Shown here: in pieces, positions 1-6,309 of the stretch
How positions within the stretch are numbered: the first letter of the stretch is position 1
Layout of the letters: every line of letters starts with the position of its first letter
Assembly: GCA_910584055.1 (NCBI GenBank)
Contig: CAJTZS010000066.1
Span: 1 to 18,777 of the forward strand
Length of the DNA: 18,777 bases
DNA from: an uncultured Muribaculaceae bacterium
GTDB lineage: Bacteria; Bacteroidota; Bacteroidia; Bacteroidales; Muribaculaceae
Direction: 5' to 3'
Position numbers and translations under genes: made by a program
Notes under the pieces: generated by a model
The model's database searches: none
Told to the model about the DNA's origin: nothing
The model's input: the letters and a program-made list of their open reading frames with translations, nothing else

Positions 1-2
1 TT

Positions 3-161
3 CTTTGCGCCCTCGGCAGCTCTGCGAGGAATAATGTTCAGTTCGATAAATGGGAAGTTATTCGCAACGAGACACCTGAAAATCGCCAATTAACCTATCC
101 GATAGACGGGCAACCCGGAAATATCTGCCACTTAGGGATAAGCCTGCAGGTAGCTATATAA
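3..161 (+). CDS. 3' end of an unrecognised protein (partial)
   Basis: This frame is open from the left edge to a TAA at 159-161 and gives 52 residues, so the start lies outside the window. The visible part reads like genuine protein (for example FDKWEVIRNE and the C-terminus HLGISLQVAI) with no low-complexity character. The other two plus frames reach stops earlier, and no minus frame is open across the whole stretch. The alternating hydrophobic end resembles a last beta-strand and would suit an outer-membrane or secreted protein, but that is only an impression. I do not recognise the family. The stop codon abuts the terminator-like hairpin at 167-198. The neighbouring genes from 375 to 2738 run in the opposite direction. 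Confidence 0.45.
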   Translation, partial: LCALGSSARNNVQFDKWEVIRNETPENRQLTYPIDGQPGNICHLGISLQVAI

Positions 162-248
162 AAACAAAAGGGTGATAACCTCCACGGTCGCACCCTTTAT
201 AAGTTTCTACAGGTAAAAAATCTTAAGGTAAAAAAAGATTGTTTTAGG
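157..248 (-). ncRNA. candidate small RNA, about 90 nt, no ORF
   Basis: A full Bacteroidota promoter on the minus strand (255-286) is followed about 50 bp later by a hairpin with a U-rich tail (198 to about 158). No ATG-started ORF of useful length lies between them. The predicted transcript would begin near 248 and end near 157-160. It contains AATCTT/AAGATT arms able to form a small hairpin, two copies of TTTTTTACCT, and the terminator stem AAAGGGTG/CACCCTTT. Its last bases are antisense to the stop codon of the plus-strand gene ending at 161. The boundaries are inferred from promoter and terminator only, and I did not match it to a known RNA family. Confidence 0.4.
167..198 (-). terminator. 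rho-independent terminator, best in the minus direction
   Basis: The 8-bp stem AAAGGGTG/CACCCTTT (191-198 with 167-174) has a 16-nt loop. On the minus strand it is followed by TGTTTTTATA, a good U-tract. In the plus direction the tail (ATAAGTTTC) is weaker, though the hairpin may also end transcription of the plus gene that stops at 161. Confidence 0.55.
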
Positions 249-254
249 TCACTG

Positions 255-286
255 CAAAGTTAGCCATTTTCTGTTCTTCCACCAAA
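255..286 (-). promoter_or_regulatory. Bacteroidota sigma-ABfr-type promoter with no ORF downstream
   Basis: On the minus strand there is TTTG (286-283), exactly 20 nt of spacer, then TAACTTTG (262-255). This matches the TTTG / TAnnTTTG consensus of Bacteroidota housekeeping promoters. The same -7 octamer occurs in the porin promoter at 2944-2951 and the kbl promoter at 6245-6252. It points away from lpxH, whose 3' end is at 375, into a region without a minus-strand gene. Confidence 0.55.
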
Positions 287-309
287 GATTTTTTAGCAAA
301 ATGTTACAA

Positions 310-327
310 ATATGTTGTAGAACATAT
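310..327 (-). terminator. weak hairpin downstream of lpxH
   Basis: A 7-bp inverted repeat ATATGTT/AACATAT with a 4-nt loop lies about 50 bp past the lpxH stop. On the minus strand it is followed by TTGTAACATTTT, which is T-rich but imperfect. It is a possible end for the 2738-to-375 operon. The stem is all weak pairs except two, so confidence is low. Confidence 0.25.
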
Positions 328-374
328 AATTTTCCGGGTGCCTTCTTAATTTGCGTTAAAAATTCCCCCGTTTA

Positions 375-1118
375 TCAATCACTAATATACCTTCTCAACT
401 CAAAATTTTTGCCATCCCATACTCCATAACTGCATGTGGCAATCCATTCCCCGAGAACCACAACCTCACAATCCGGTGAAATCTCGAATTCTTCGAGGAG
501 ATGCAGATGTCCGAATATAAAATAATTCATCTCGGGATGAGTCTTTAAATAGGCGCGACTGAAAGTGGTTATGTTGTCCATCATCCGTTTGGCATCGCTT
601 TCCGATGGGCCCTCAATCTTCCTGCTATGTCGGCTCCAGTTATAAGCAAAGGGTACAGTCCACCGCGGATGAATCGCAGAAAAAGCCTTCTGACAAGTTT
701 TATTGCGGAAAAGTTTTCTCAACATCCTGAATGACGGTTTTAACTTTCCAATGCCATCGCCATGGGTCATATAAAAATACCTCCCATCGATTTCCTCTAC
801 GAGAGAACCATCCACTACCTCAATTCCAAGCTCCGAAGGGAGGTAATCATATATCCATATGTCATGATTGCCTATAAACCAGACAATGCGTACGCCACTA
901 TCGGCAAGTTCTGCGAGTTTCCCGAAAAAACGCACAAATCCGCGAGGCACGACATACCTGTATTCATACCAATAATCAAGGATGTCGCCTAAGAGATAAA
1001 TCACTTCTGCGTCATCCTTGATTTTATCGAGAAAGGACACTACCTTTCTTTCCACTTCCCGAGAATCGGGAAAATATGGTGCTCCGAGATGGAGATCACT
1101 CAGAAAATATGCTTTCAT
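375..1118 (-). CDS. lpxH: UDP-2,3-diacylglucosamine diphosphatase (LpxH)
   Basis: LpxH is a cytoplasmic, membrane-associated metallophosphoesterase. It hydrolyses UDP-2,3-diacylglucosamine to lipid X and UMP in lipid A synthesis. The 247-residue protein carries the calcineurin-type metal-binding series in order: SDLHLG (7-12, Asp8 and His10), GD (44-45) within GDILDYW, GNHD (83-86), THGD (118-121) and GHLH (203-206). The length is normal for LpxH. The start ATG (1116-1118) overlaps the stop of the upstream DUF59 gene as ATGA, which suggests translational coupling. It is the last gene of the minus-strand operon that begins near 2738. Family assignment is secure. The exact substrate is inferred from the Bacteroidota LpxH-like branch, since related calcineurin-like hydrolases share the motifs. 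Confidence 0.85.
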   Translation of the reverse strand: MKAYFLSDLHLGAPYFPDSREVERKVVSFLDKIKDDAEVIYLLGDILDYWYEYRYVVPRGFVRFFGKLAELADSGVRIVWFIGNHDIWIYDYLPSELGIEVVDGSLVEEIDGRYFYMTHGDGIGKLKPSFRMLRKLFRNKTCQKAFSAIHPRWTVPFAYNWSRHSRKIEGPSESDAKRMMDNITTFSRAYLKTHPEMNYFIFGHLHLLEEFEISPDCEVVVLGEWIATCSYGVWDGKNFELRRYISD

Positions 1119-1477
1119 AAAAACCCGAGTTCGAGCTTTGCTTCCTCGGACATCATATCATTGTTCCATTCTGGCTCGAAGACAAGACGTAGATCCACCT
1201 TTTCAGGGCCCTCGATGCTCACCAGCTTCTGTCTCACGTCTTCAAGTATGAAATCAGCTGCCGGACACGAAGGTGCTGTAAGAGTCATGTCCACATGCAG
1301 AACCTTGTCGGAAGGGGTATACTCTATACGGTATATGAGACCGAGATCATAGACATTGACCGGAATCTCAGGATCGAACACTGTCTTGAGAAGTTCTATC
1401 GCCTTTTCCGTTATGCGCAGTTCCTCATCGGTCTGAACCATCGGAGTCTCCTTCTTTTCTTCCTTATTCTCACACAT
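1115..1477 (-). CDS. DUF59/MIP18-family Fe-S cluster maturation protein (SufT-like)
   Basis: This 120-residue protein has the DUF59 (MIP18) signature DPEIPVNVYDLGLIY (35-49) and the conserved TAPSCPAAD motif (67-75, with Cys71). Family members (SufT, PaaD, the N-terminus of HCF101, eukaryotic MIP18) help deliver or assemble iron-sulfur clusters in the cytoplasm. A role as a general Fe-S maturation factor is inferred from the family. The first 14 residues are charged and poorly conserved-looking, and Met13 is a possible alternative start. The first ATG is kept because the gap to the upstream gene is then only 22 bp. The gene overlaps lpxH by 4 bp (ATGA). I give no symbol because sufT is not the only possible orthology. 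Confidence 0.85.
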   Translation of the reverse strand: MCENKEEKKETPMVQTDEELRITEKAIELLKTVFDPEIPVNVYDLGLIYRIEYTPSDKVLHVDMTLTAPSCPAADFILEDVRQKLVSIEGPEKVDLRLVFEPEWNNDMMSEEAKLELGFL

Positions 1478-1499
1478 AATTCAGAATATTAGAAGTTGT

Positions 1500-2108
1500 T
1501 TAGAAAAGCACAGCGACATTCACTTGCCAGCCACGCGAACGCGCACTGAAATTATCAAGTTTCACCGTGCGGCAATCATATGAGATACCCCAGTAATATC
1601 CGGCCGAGAGCTGATAGCGTTCAAAGAACTCCCCTCCTATGCCACACTGCAGGCCGAATGATCCTGCAGGATGCTCGATAATCGGCAAATCAGAGGTAGA
1701 TAGATTGAAATTAAACACCGGGCCGCCATATACAAACGGAGCCACATAGTGTTCAAGCCCGTTCATGCGGGTCCATTTGAACCGTAGGTTCAATGGTATC
1801 TGCAAAGTGTGAAACCACACCTTCTCCTTTCCGTAACCGTCAGAACTCCATATATTCTGATCGCCGAAGTTCACCGTAGAACCATGCATACTGTATTTCA
1901 CGGCAAAATCCACGCCGAATCCTATACCGGGAATCATAAGTTCCCCCATTACTCCGACATTCGGTCCGACAAGTGATTTATTTTCCACAAGATCCTGCTT
2001 CCAATACAGTTCGGAGATATTTATACCTGCCGTGGGACCCCAGCGAAACTCAGCTGAAGCGCCAAAGGCGATAACCGCCAAAAGCAGGGATACTAAGAAC
2101 TTTCTCAT
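1500..2108 (-). CDS. PorT-like outer-membrane beta-barrel protein, downstream paralogue
   Basis: The 202-residue protein opens with a Sec signal peptide (about residues 1-19, cleaved after GASA). Then comes the first strand EFRWGPTAGINISEL, the hallmark opening of the PorT / OMP_b-brl_2 family of small barrels. Later strands alternate hydrophobic and polar residues with many Tyr, Phe and Trp, and the protein ends in the typical terminal strand WQVNVAVLF with a C-terminal Phe. The mature protein would be an 8-to-10-stranded barrel. It lies 12 bp downstream of a paralogue (2121-2738) with the same opening, so the two arose by tandem duplication. Its function is unknown. PorT itself belongs to T9SS, but this family is large and most members are not T9SS parts. 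Confidence 0.8.
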   Translation of the reverse strand: MRKFLVSLLLAVIAFGASAEFRWGPTAGINISELYWKQDLVENKSLVGPNVGVMGELMIPGIGFGVDFAVKYSMHGSTVNFGDQNIWSSDGYGKEKVWFHTLQIPLNLRFKWTRMNGLEHYVAPFVYGGPVFNFNLSTSDLPIIEHPAGSFGLQCGIGGEFFERYQLSAGYYWGISYDCRTVKLDNFSARSRGWQVNVAVLF

Positions 2109-2120
2109 TGTTAATACTTG

Positions 2121-2738
2121 TTAGAATAGATAAGCGGCTGTAATTGTCCAATAATTGTTCTTAACCTTGATGTCTCCAATATTAAGATTGTTGTCAAGGA
2201 CAGGAACCTTCTTGGCAAGGTTGTTCATACCGAAAGTATAGCCTCCGCTCACCTGGAGATGCTTGAGAAGTTCGACACCGATACCTAAATTCCAACCCAT
2301 CTGCACAGTCTTGGTTTTGAGGTTCTGGAATGTGCTCTTGTCAAGCTTGAGAGCCATCGTGGGACCGGTATATATCATCGGACGCACGATTGATGAAACT
2401 GCAGGAATATTGAATTTGTATTTAAGGTTCAATGGAATTTCAAAGAAATTCTTGCCTACCGTACCTTCAGCTGCACCCTCCTTGATATCATTGTTCATAT
2501 GAGTGTACATCAGAGAAAGATCAAAACCGATTCCCACAATTGGCACAGTAAACTCAGTCATCACACCGGCCGTGAAGCCACATTGATTGTCAGAAGAAAT
2601 ATTCTTGGAGAGCTCCGACAGGTGCAATTTATTGATGTTAAGACCCGCCTTGATACCGAAACGGAATTCAGCATTAGCCTGACCGCATGCAAAAACTGCC
2701 ATCAGGGCTATGATAATCAGATGTTTAATATTTTTCAT
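2121..2738 (-). CDS. PorT-like outer-membrane beta-barrel protein, promoter-proximal paralogue
   Basis: The 205-residue protein has a Sec signal peptide (about 1-23, cleaved after QANA) and then EFRFGIKAGLNINKL. This parallels EFRWGPTAGINISEL in the neighbouring paralogue (1500-2108). Further matching blocks include a 'VGIGFDLSLMY' strand, FEIPLNLKYKF (compare LQIPLNLRFKW) and a C-terminal strand WTITAAYLF. It is a small PorT-family barrel in the outer membrane with unknown ligand. It is the first gene of the minus-strand operon, about 19 nt from the predicted transcription start of the promoter at 2764-2795. Cys18 lies inside the signal peptide, but its context (VFAC) is not a convincing lipobox, so ordinary signal peptidase I cleavage is preferred. 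Confidence 0.8.
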   Translation of the reverse strand: MKNIKHLIIIALMAVFACGQANAEFRFGIKAGLNINKLHLSELSKNISSDNQCGFTAGVMTEFTVPIVGIGFDLSLMYTHMNNDIKEGAAEGTVGKNFFEIPLNLKYKFNIPAVSSIVRPMIYTGPTMALKLDKSTFQNLKTKTVQMGWNLGIGVELLKHLQVSGGYTFGMNNLAKKVPVLDNNLNIGDIKVKNNYWTITAAYLF

Positions 2739-2763
2739 AAATGGAAATTTTTAATATTAATTG

Positions 2764-2795
2764 CAAATTTAGCAAAATAATCTCATAATCGGAAA
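2764..2795 (-). promoter_or_regulatory. promoter of the OMP-OMP-DUF59-lpxH operon
   Basis: On the minus strand TTTC (2795-2792, one mismatch to TTTG) is followed by a 20-nt spacer and TAAATTTG (2771-2764), a perfect TAnnTTTG -7 element. The predicted start near 2757 leaves a 5' leader of about 19 nt before the ATG at 2738. Confidence 0.6.
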
Positions 2796-2884
2796 CTTTT
2801 TCAGCCCCTCCTGTGTTATATAGTTACGATTATTGTATTTGCACTGTGTTTTATTCATGGTATTAGAAAGAAATTTTTAATGCT

Positions 2885-2922
2885 AAAACAAAGTTGGAGT
2901 TGTGAAACCCCGGCTTTGTTTT
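2885..2922. repeat. 9-bp inverted repeat at the porin promoter
   Basis: AAAACAAAG (2885-2893) and CTTTGTTTT (2914-2922) are exact complements with a 20-nt gap. The right arm overlaps the -33 element of the porin promoter. It could be an operator for a repressor or a transcript-end hairpin. Nothing in the sequence decides between these. Confidence 0.4.
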
Positions 2923-2951
2923 GTTTTAGAGGGTGTTTTTTACTAACTTTG
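2920..2951 (+). promoter_or_regulatory. promoter of the putative porin gene
   Basis: TTTG (2920-2923), a 20-nt spacer and TAACTTTG (2944-2951) match the Bacteroidota housekeeping consensus perfectly. The predicted start near 2958 gives a leader of about 23 nt before ATG 2981. It excludes the upstream in-frame GTG at 2933, which lies inside the promoter. Confidence 0.7.
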
Positions 2952-2980
2952 TTGTCTCATATGCATATCATGTGCCTATC

Positions 2981-5035
2981 ATGAATCTGAAAACATCTAT
3001 AATATCCCTTTTGTTTACACTGTTACCTTTATTGGCATACGGTCAGAGACCCATCTCCACTACAGGTAGCAACCCCTCCGGCTCCAACCGTCAGGCCGGG
3101 CTCTCCAACAATAAAGAATCCGATACAAAGAAAGAAGTATACAAACCCGGGAATGCCTGGAAGCTGTCATACCCCCTTGGGAATCATGAAGAAGCGACCA
3201 TCGACACTCTCCTCTATAATTATCAGCGCCAATTTGTGCCCGCAATGAATTCAGATGCCTGGGCAACCACCGGATCGTTTGCGGCGGAGGGTATAAACAT
3301 GCTCTATTTCCAACGTCCGCAACCATCTGCATTCATGTTTGAAGACGCCTTGAATTACTGGTTACCTACATTCAACAAGGAGAAATTCTACAATGTTTAT
3401 ATTCCAATGACACTCCTCTCGTATAATTTCGGTGGAAACCGCGACAACCACACCGACCGCTTGAAGGGGGTGTTTGCCGGTAATGTTAACCGTAAGATTG
3501 GGATCGGGGCCAACATTGACTATCTTTATACAAAAGGCGCATATAACAGTCAGGCAGCCAAGAACCTCATCTATGGTTTTCAGGGATACTACACCGGCGA
3601 CCATTATGAGATGCAGGCTTTCCTTAATCACTATAATTCCCAGAATCAGGAAAACGGAGGTATAACCGACGACCTTTATATAGAAGACCCGGCTGTGTTG
3701 CAAGGAGGCGTTGACAAAATCGAGCCGAAAAGTATCCCAACACGCCTGAACGGGGCACAGAACAGGCTTGTAGGTGCAGAGTTCTATATGTCGCATGCAT
3801 ACAAGATAGGCTTTTGGCGCGACGACACACAGGAGGGAGACACCGTCGAGCGGCGCACTCTCGTGCCTGTCACTAAATTTATTTACGCATTTGACTATAA
3901 ATATAACCACCATACTTTCAAGAACACGCGCGCGGATGAAGCTTCGACATTCTGGACAAATACATATTTCAATCCGGATTTTACACTTGACGACACCCAT
4001 TATTGGTCATTCTCCAACACAGTTGGAATCTCTATGATCGAAGGTTTTCAGAAATGGGCCAAATTCGGACTTTCAGCATACGCCACATATGAGTTCGACC
4101 GATTCAAGCAATCATACCTGATGCCCGAACCTTCCGAAGAACCGGCAGAGGTAACGCCTCTTCCTGAAGGTTTCACATTCGAACCCGAGAAAAAAAGAAA
4201 CCGCCTCTGGATAGGAGGACGGCTTGAAAAGATGAAGGGGTCGCTGTTAAGATATGCCGCCAACGCAAAATTCGGGCTTATGGGCGACGCTGCGGGAGAC
4301 CTTGATATCGACGGATATGTAGAAACCCGTTTCCGGCTCGGCAAAGACACGGTGAGAATTTCGGCAGAAGGCTTCTTCCGCAACCAGACACCGTCGTATC
4401 TGCTGCGCAATTACGTTTCTAACCATTTCGTCTGGAACAATGATTTCGGTAAGACACGCTCTTTCCGCGTGGGCGGTCATCTGCACATTCCCTGGACTAA
4501 AACGGATTTGCGTGCCGGAGTGGAAAACATTCAGAATTGCGTCTATTTCAATCCATCGTCAATGCCGGAGCAATATGGCGGAAGCGTCCAGATTTTCTCA
4601 GCATCGATCGAACAGAAACTAAAGTTCGGAATATGGAACTGGAACAACACCGTGACATATCAGGTATCATCCAACCAGGATGTGATACCCCTTCCTGCAC
4701 TTAGCGTATACAGCAACATGTTCCTCGGATTCTCTGCATTCCGCGTGCTTCATATGCAGCTCGGTGTCGATTGCGATTACTACACCAAATATCGTGGCTA
4801 CAATTATCAGCCCGCCACCATGTCTTTCCACGTGCAGGGTGAGAACCCTATATGGGTAGGAAATTTTGCCGTGGCGAATGCTTACGTCACGGCAAAACTC
4901 TATAAAGTGCGGTTTTTCGTTTTGTGGAGCCACGTGAATCAAGGTCTCTTCGGGCGCAACTATTTCTCGCTTCCCCACTACCCCATCGACCCGCGTCAGC
5001 TCCGCTTCGGCCTCTCAATCGACTTCGCTAACTGA
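2981..5035 (+). CDS. putative porin (Bacteroidota family), outer-membrane beta-barrel
   Basis: The 684-residue protein begins with a clear Sec signal peptide (MNLKTSIISLLFTLLP..., cleaved near residue 22 after AYGQ), followed by a Ser/Asn/Gly-rich linker. The rest is a large barrel rich in aromatic and Asn residues with regular beta-strand patterns (for example SAYATYEFDRF and FGLSIDFAN at the end). The pattern and the blocks near NSDAWATTGS and FGGNRDNHTDRLKG suit the 'putative porin' family of Bacteroidota; transport specificity is unknown. I chose ATG 2981 because an in-frame GTG at 2933 lies inside the promoter and would add 16 residues ahead of the signal peptide. No Shine-Dalgarno sequence is visible, as usual for the phylum. 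The 3' end overlaps the convergent kbl gene by 8 bp. Confidence 0.8.
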   Translation: MNLKTSIISLLFTLLPLLAYGQRPISTTGSNPSGSNRQAGLSNNKESDTKKEVYKPGNAWKLSYPLGNHEEATIDTLLYNYQRQFVPAMNSDAWATTGSFAAEGINMLYFQRPQPSAFMFEDALNYWLPTFNKEKFYNVYIPMTLLSYNFGGNRDNHTDRLKGVFAGNVNRKIGIGANIDYLYTKGAYNSQAAKNLIYGFQGYYTGDHYEMQAFLNHYNSQNQENGGITDDLYIEDPAVLQGGVDKIEPKSIPTRLNGAQNRLVGAEFYMSHAYKIGFWRDDTQEGDTVERRTLVPVTKFIYAFDYKYNHHTFKNTRADEASTFWTNTYFNPDFTLDDTHYWSFSNTVGISMIEGFQKWAKFGLSAYATYEFDRFKQSYLMPEPSEEPAEVTPLPEGFTFEPEKKRNRLWIGGRLEKMKGSLLRYAANAKFGLMGDAAGDLDIDGYVETRFRLGKDTVRISAEGFFRNQTPSYLLRNYVSNHFVWNNDFGKTRSFRVGGHLHIPWTKTDLRAGVENIQNCVYFNPSSMPEQYGGSVQIFSASIEQKLKFGIWNWNNTVTYQVSSNQDVIPLPALSVYSNMFLGFSAFRVLHMQLGVDCDYYTKYRGYNYQPATMSFHVQGENPIWVGNFAVANAYVTAKLYKVRFFVLWSHVNQGLFGRNYFSLPHYPIDPRQLRFGLSIDFAN

Positions 5036-6221
5036 TTACGTTGAGTTTTTTGCCTACTTTGATGAAAGCTGCGATGGCTTTGTCAAGCTGTTCGCGTGTG
5101 TGGGCTGCTGATAGCTGAACGCGGATCCGCGCCTGACCTTTGGGAACGACGGGATAATAAAATCCGGTCACATATATTCCCTCTTTCTGCATCTCGGCTG
5201 CAAAGTCCTGAGAAAGCTTCGCATCATAAAGCATCACGGCGCATATCGCACTTTGCGTCGGCTTGATGTCGAATCCGGCCTCAAGCATCTTGTTACGGAA
5301 ATACTCCACATTCTCCATGAGTTGAGTATGGAGCGAATCCGTCTCACCGAGCATCTTGAACATCTCGATGCTGGCACCAACGATCGAAGGAGCGACTGAA
5401 TTGGAGAAAAGATACGGACGCGAACGCTGACGGAGCATGTCTATTATCTCCTTGCGGCCGGTGGTGAAACCGCCCATGGCTCCACCGAAAGATTTACCGA
5501 GAGTGCCGGTGAAGATATCAATCTTGCCATAGCAATTGAATTTCTCTGCGACGCCATGGCCTGTTTCCCCGACAACTCCGGCGGAATGACTCTCGTCAAC
5601 CATCACGAGCGCGTCATATTTCTCGGCAAGTTCGCATATCTTATCCATCGGAGCGACATTGCCGTCCATAGAGAAGACACCGTCTGTGGCGATAACCTTG
5701 AACCGGCAATCCTTTGCCTCCTGAAGGCAACGCTCCAAATCTTCCATGTCCGCATTTTTGTAACGGAAGCGTTTCGCCTTACAAAGACGCACACCGTCAA
5801 TAATCGACGCATGGTTCAGCGAATCGGATATGATGGCGTCCTCCTCAGTGAAAAGAGGTTCGAACAAACCGCCGTTGGCATCAAAGCAGGCAGCATAAAG
5901 GATAGTGTCCTCGGTCTTGAAATAATCGCTGATCGCAGCCTCGAGTTCCTTATGAAGGTCTTGCGTGCCGCAAATGAAACGCACTGACGACATACCGTAT
6001 CCCCTGCGGTCCATGGCGCGCTTCGCAGCCTCGATCAGACGGCTGTTGTCGGCAAGGCCAAGGTAATTGTTGGCACAGAAATTCAACACTTCCCCCTCGA
6101 CGCTTTCAACCTCTATATCGGAACTTTGTGGAGTCACGATAACACGTTCATTTTTGTAAAGCCCGGCATCCTTAATGCCTTGAAGCTCTTTCTGGAGATG
6201 CTCCTGAAATTTAGTGTACAT
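5028..6221 (-). CDS. kbl: glycine C-acetyltransferase (2-amino-3-ketobutyrate CoA ligase)
   Basis: Kbl is a cytoplasmic PLP enzyme of the alpha-oxoamine synthase family. It cleaves 2-amino-3-ketobutyrate with CoA to glycine and acetyl-CoA, the second step of threonine breakdown. The 397-residue length is exactly typical. Visible signatures are NFCANNYLGL (47-56), SLNHASIIDG (134-143), VDESHSAG (208-215, with the PLP-contacting Asp209 and His212) and TGTLGKSFGGAMGG (238-251, Lys243 forming the Schiff base). The divergent neighbour tdh supplies the substrate, which favours this specificity over serine palmitoyltransferase or AONS (BioF). The predicted leader is only about 17 nt. The stop codon lies inside the last codons of the convergent porin gene. 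Confidence 0.93.
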   Translation of the reverse strand: MYTKFQEHLQKELQGIKDAGLYKNERVIVTPQSSDIEVESVEGEVLNFCANNYLGLADNSRLIEAAKRAMDRRGYGMSSVRFICGTQDLHKELEAAISDYFKTEDTILYAACFDANGGLFEPLFTEEDAIISDSLNHASIIDGVRLCKAKRFRYKNADMEDLERCLQEAKDCRFKVIATDGVFSMDGNVAPMDKICELAEKYDALVMVDESHSAGVVGETGHGVAEKFNCYGKIDIFTGTLGKSFGGAMGGFTTGRKEIIDMLRQRSRPYLFSNSVAPSIVGASIEMFKMLGETDSLHTQLMENVEYFRNKMLEAGFDIKPTQSAICAVMLYDAKLSQDFAAEMQKEGIYVTGFYYPVVPKGQARIRVQLSAAHTREQLDKAIAAFIKVGKKLNVIS

Positions 6222-6244
6222 GGTTTTTTAGATTAAAATTTTTC

Positions 6245-6252
6245 CAAAGTTA
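6245..6252 (-). promoter_or_regulatory. -7 element of the kbl promoter
   Basis: TAACTTTG on the minus strand, about 24 bp before the kbl ATG, matches TAnnTTTG. The expected -33 region falls on the tdh -7 box and has only a poor TTTA-like match, so the upstream element is weak. Confidence 0.5.
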
Positions 6253-6274
6253 AAAAATATTTGTGAAATTTTTC

Positions 6275-6282
6275 TAAATTTG
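6275..6282 (+). promoter_or_regulatory. -7 element of the tdh promoter
   Basis: TAAATTTG matches TAnnTTTG and lies 28 bp before the tdh ATG at 6310. The region where -33 should be (about 6250-6256) overlaps the kbl -7 element and has no good TTTG. The two promoters are back to back within about 40 bp and probably cannot both be occupied at once. Confidence 0.5.
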
Positions 6283-6309
6283 CAGACAAATCTAACCTCA
6301 TTTTTAGAC

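Noticed and set aside
2933..2980. In-frame GTG start that extends the porin by 16 residues
   Set aside because: It lies inside the TTTG-N20-TAACTTTG promoter and would place residues ahead of a textbook signal peptide that begins at ATG 2981.
3362..4000. Minus-strand open frame of 212 codons inside the porin gene
   Set aside because: It is antisense to the porin coding sequence and the product is not protein-like in composition or context.
5556..5987. Plus-strand open frame of 143 codons inside kbl
   Set aside because: It is antisense to catalytic-core codons of kbl, with no start context or recognisable motif.
6280..6309. In-frame ATG start that extends Tdh by 10 residues
   Set aside because: It lies inside the -7 promoter box. 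The Rossmann strand KNILIIGATG properly begins after ATG 6310.
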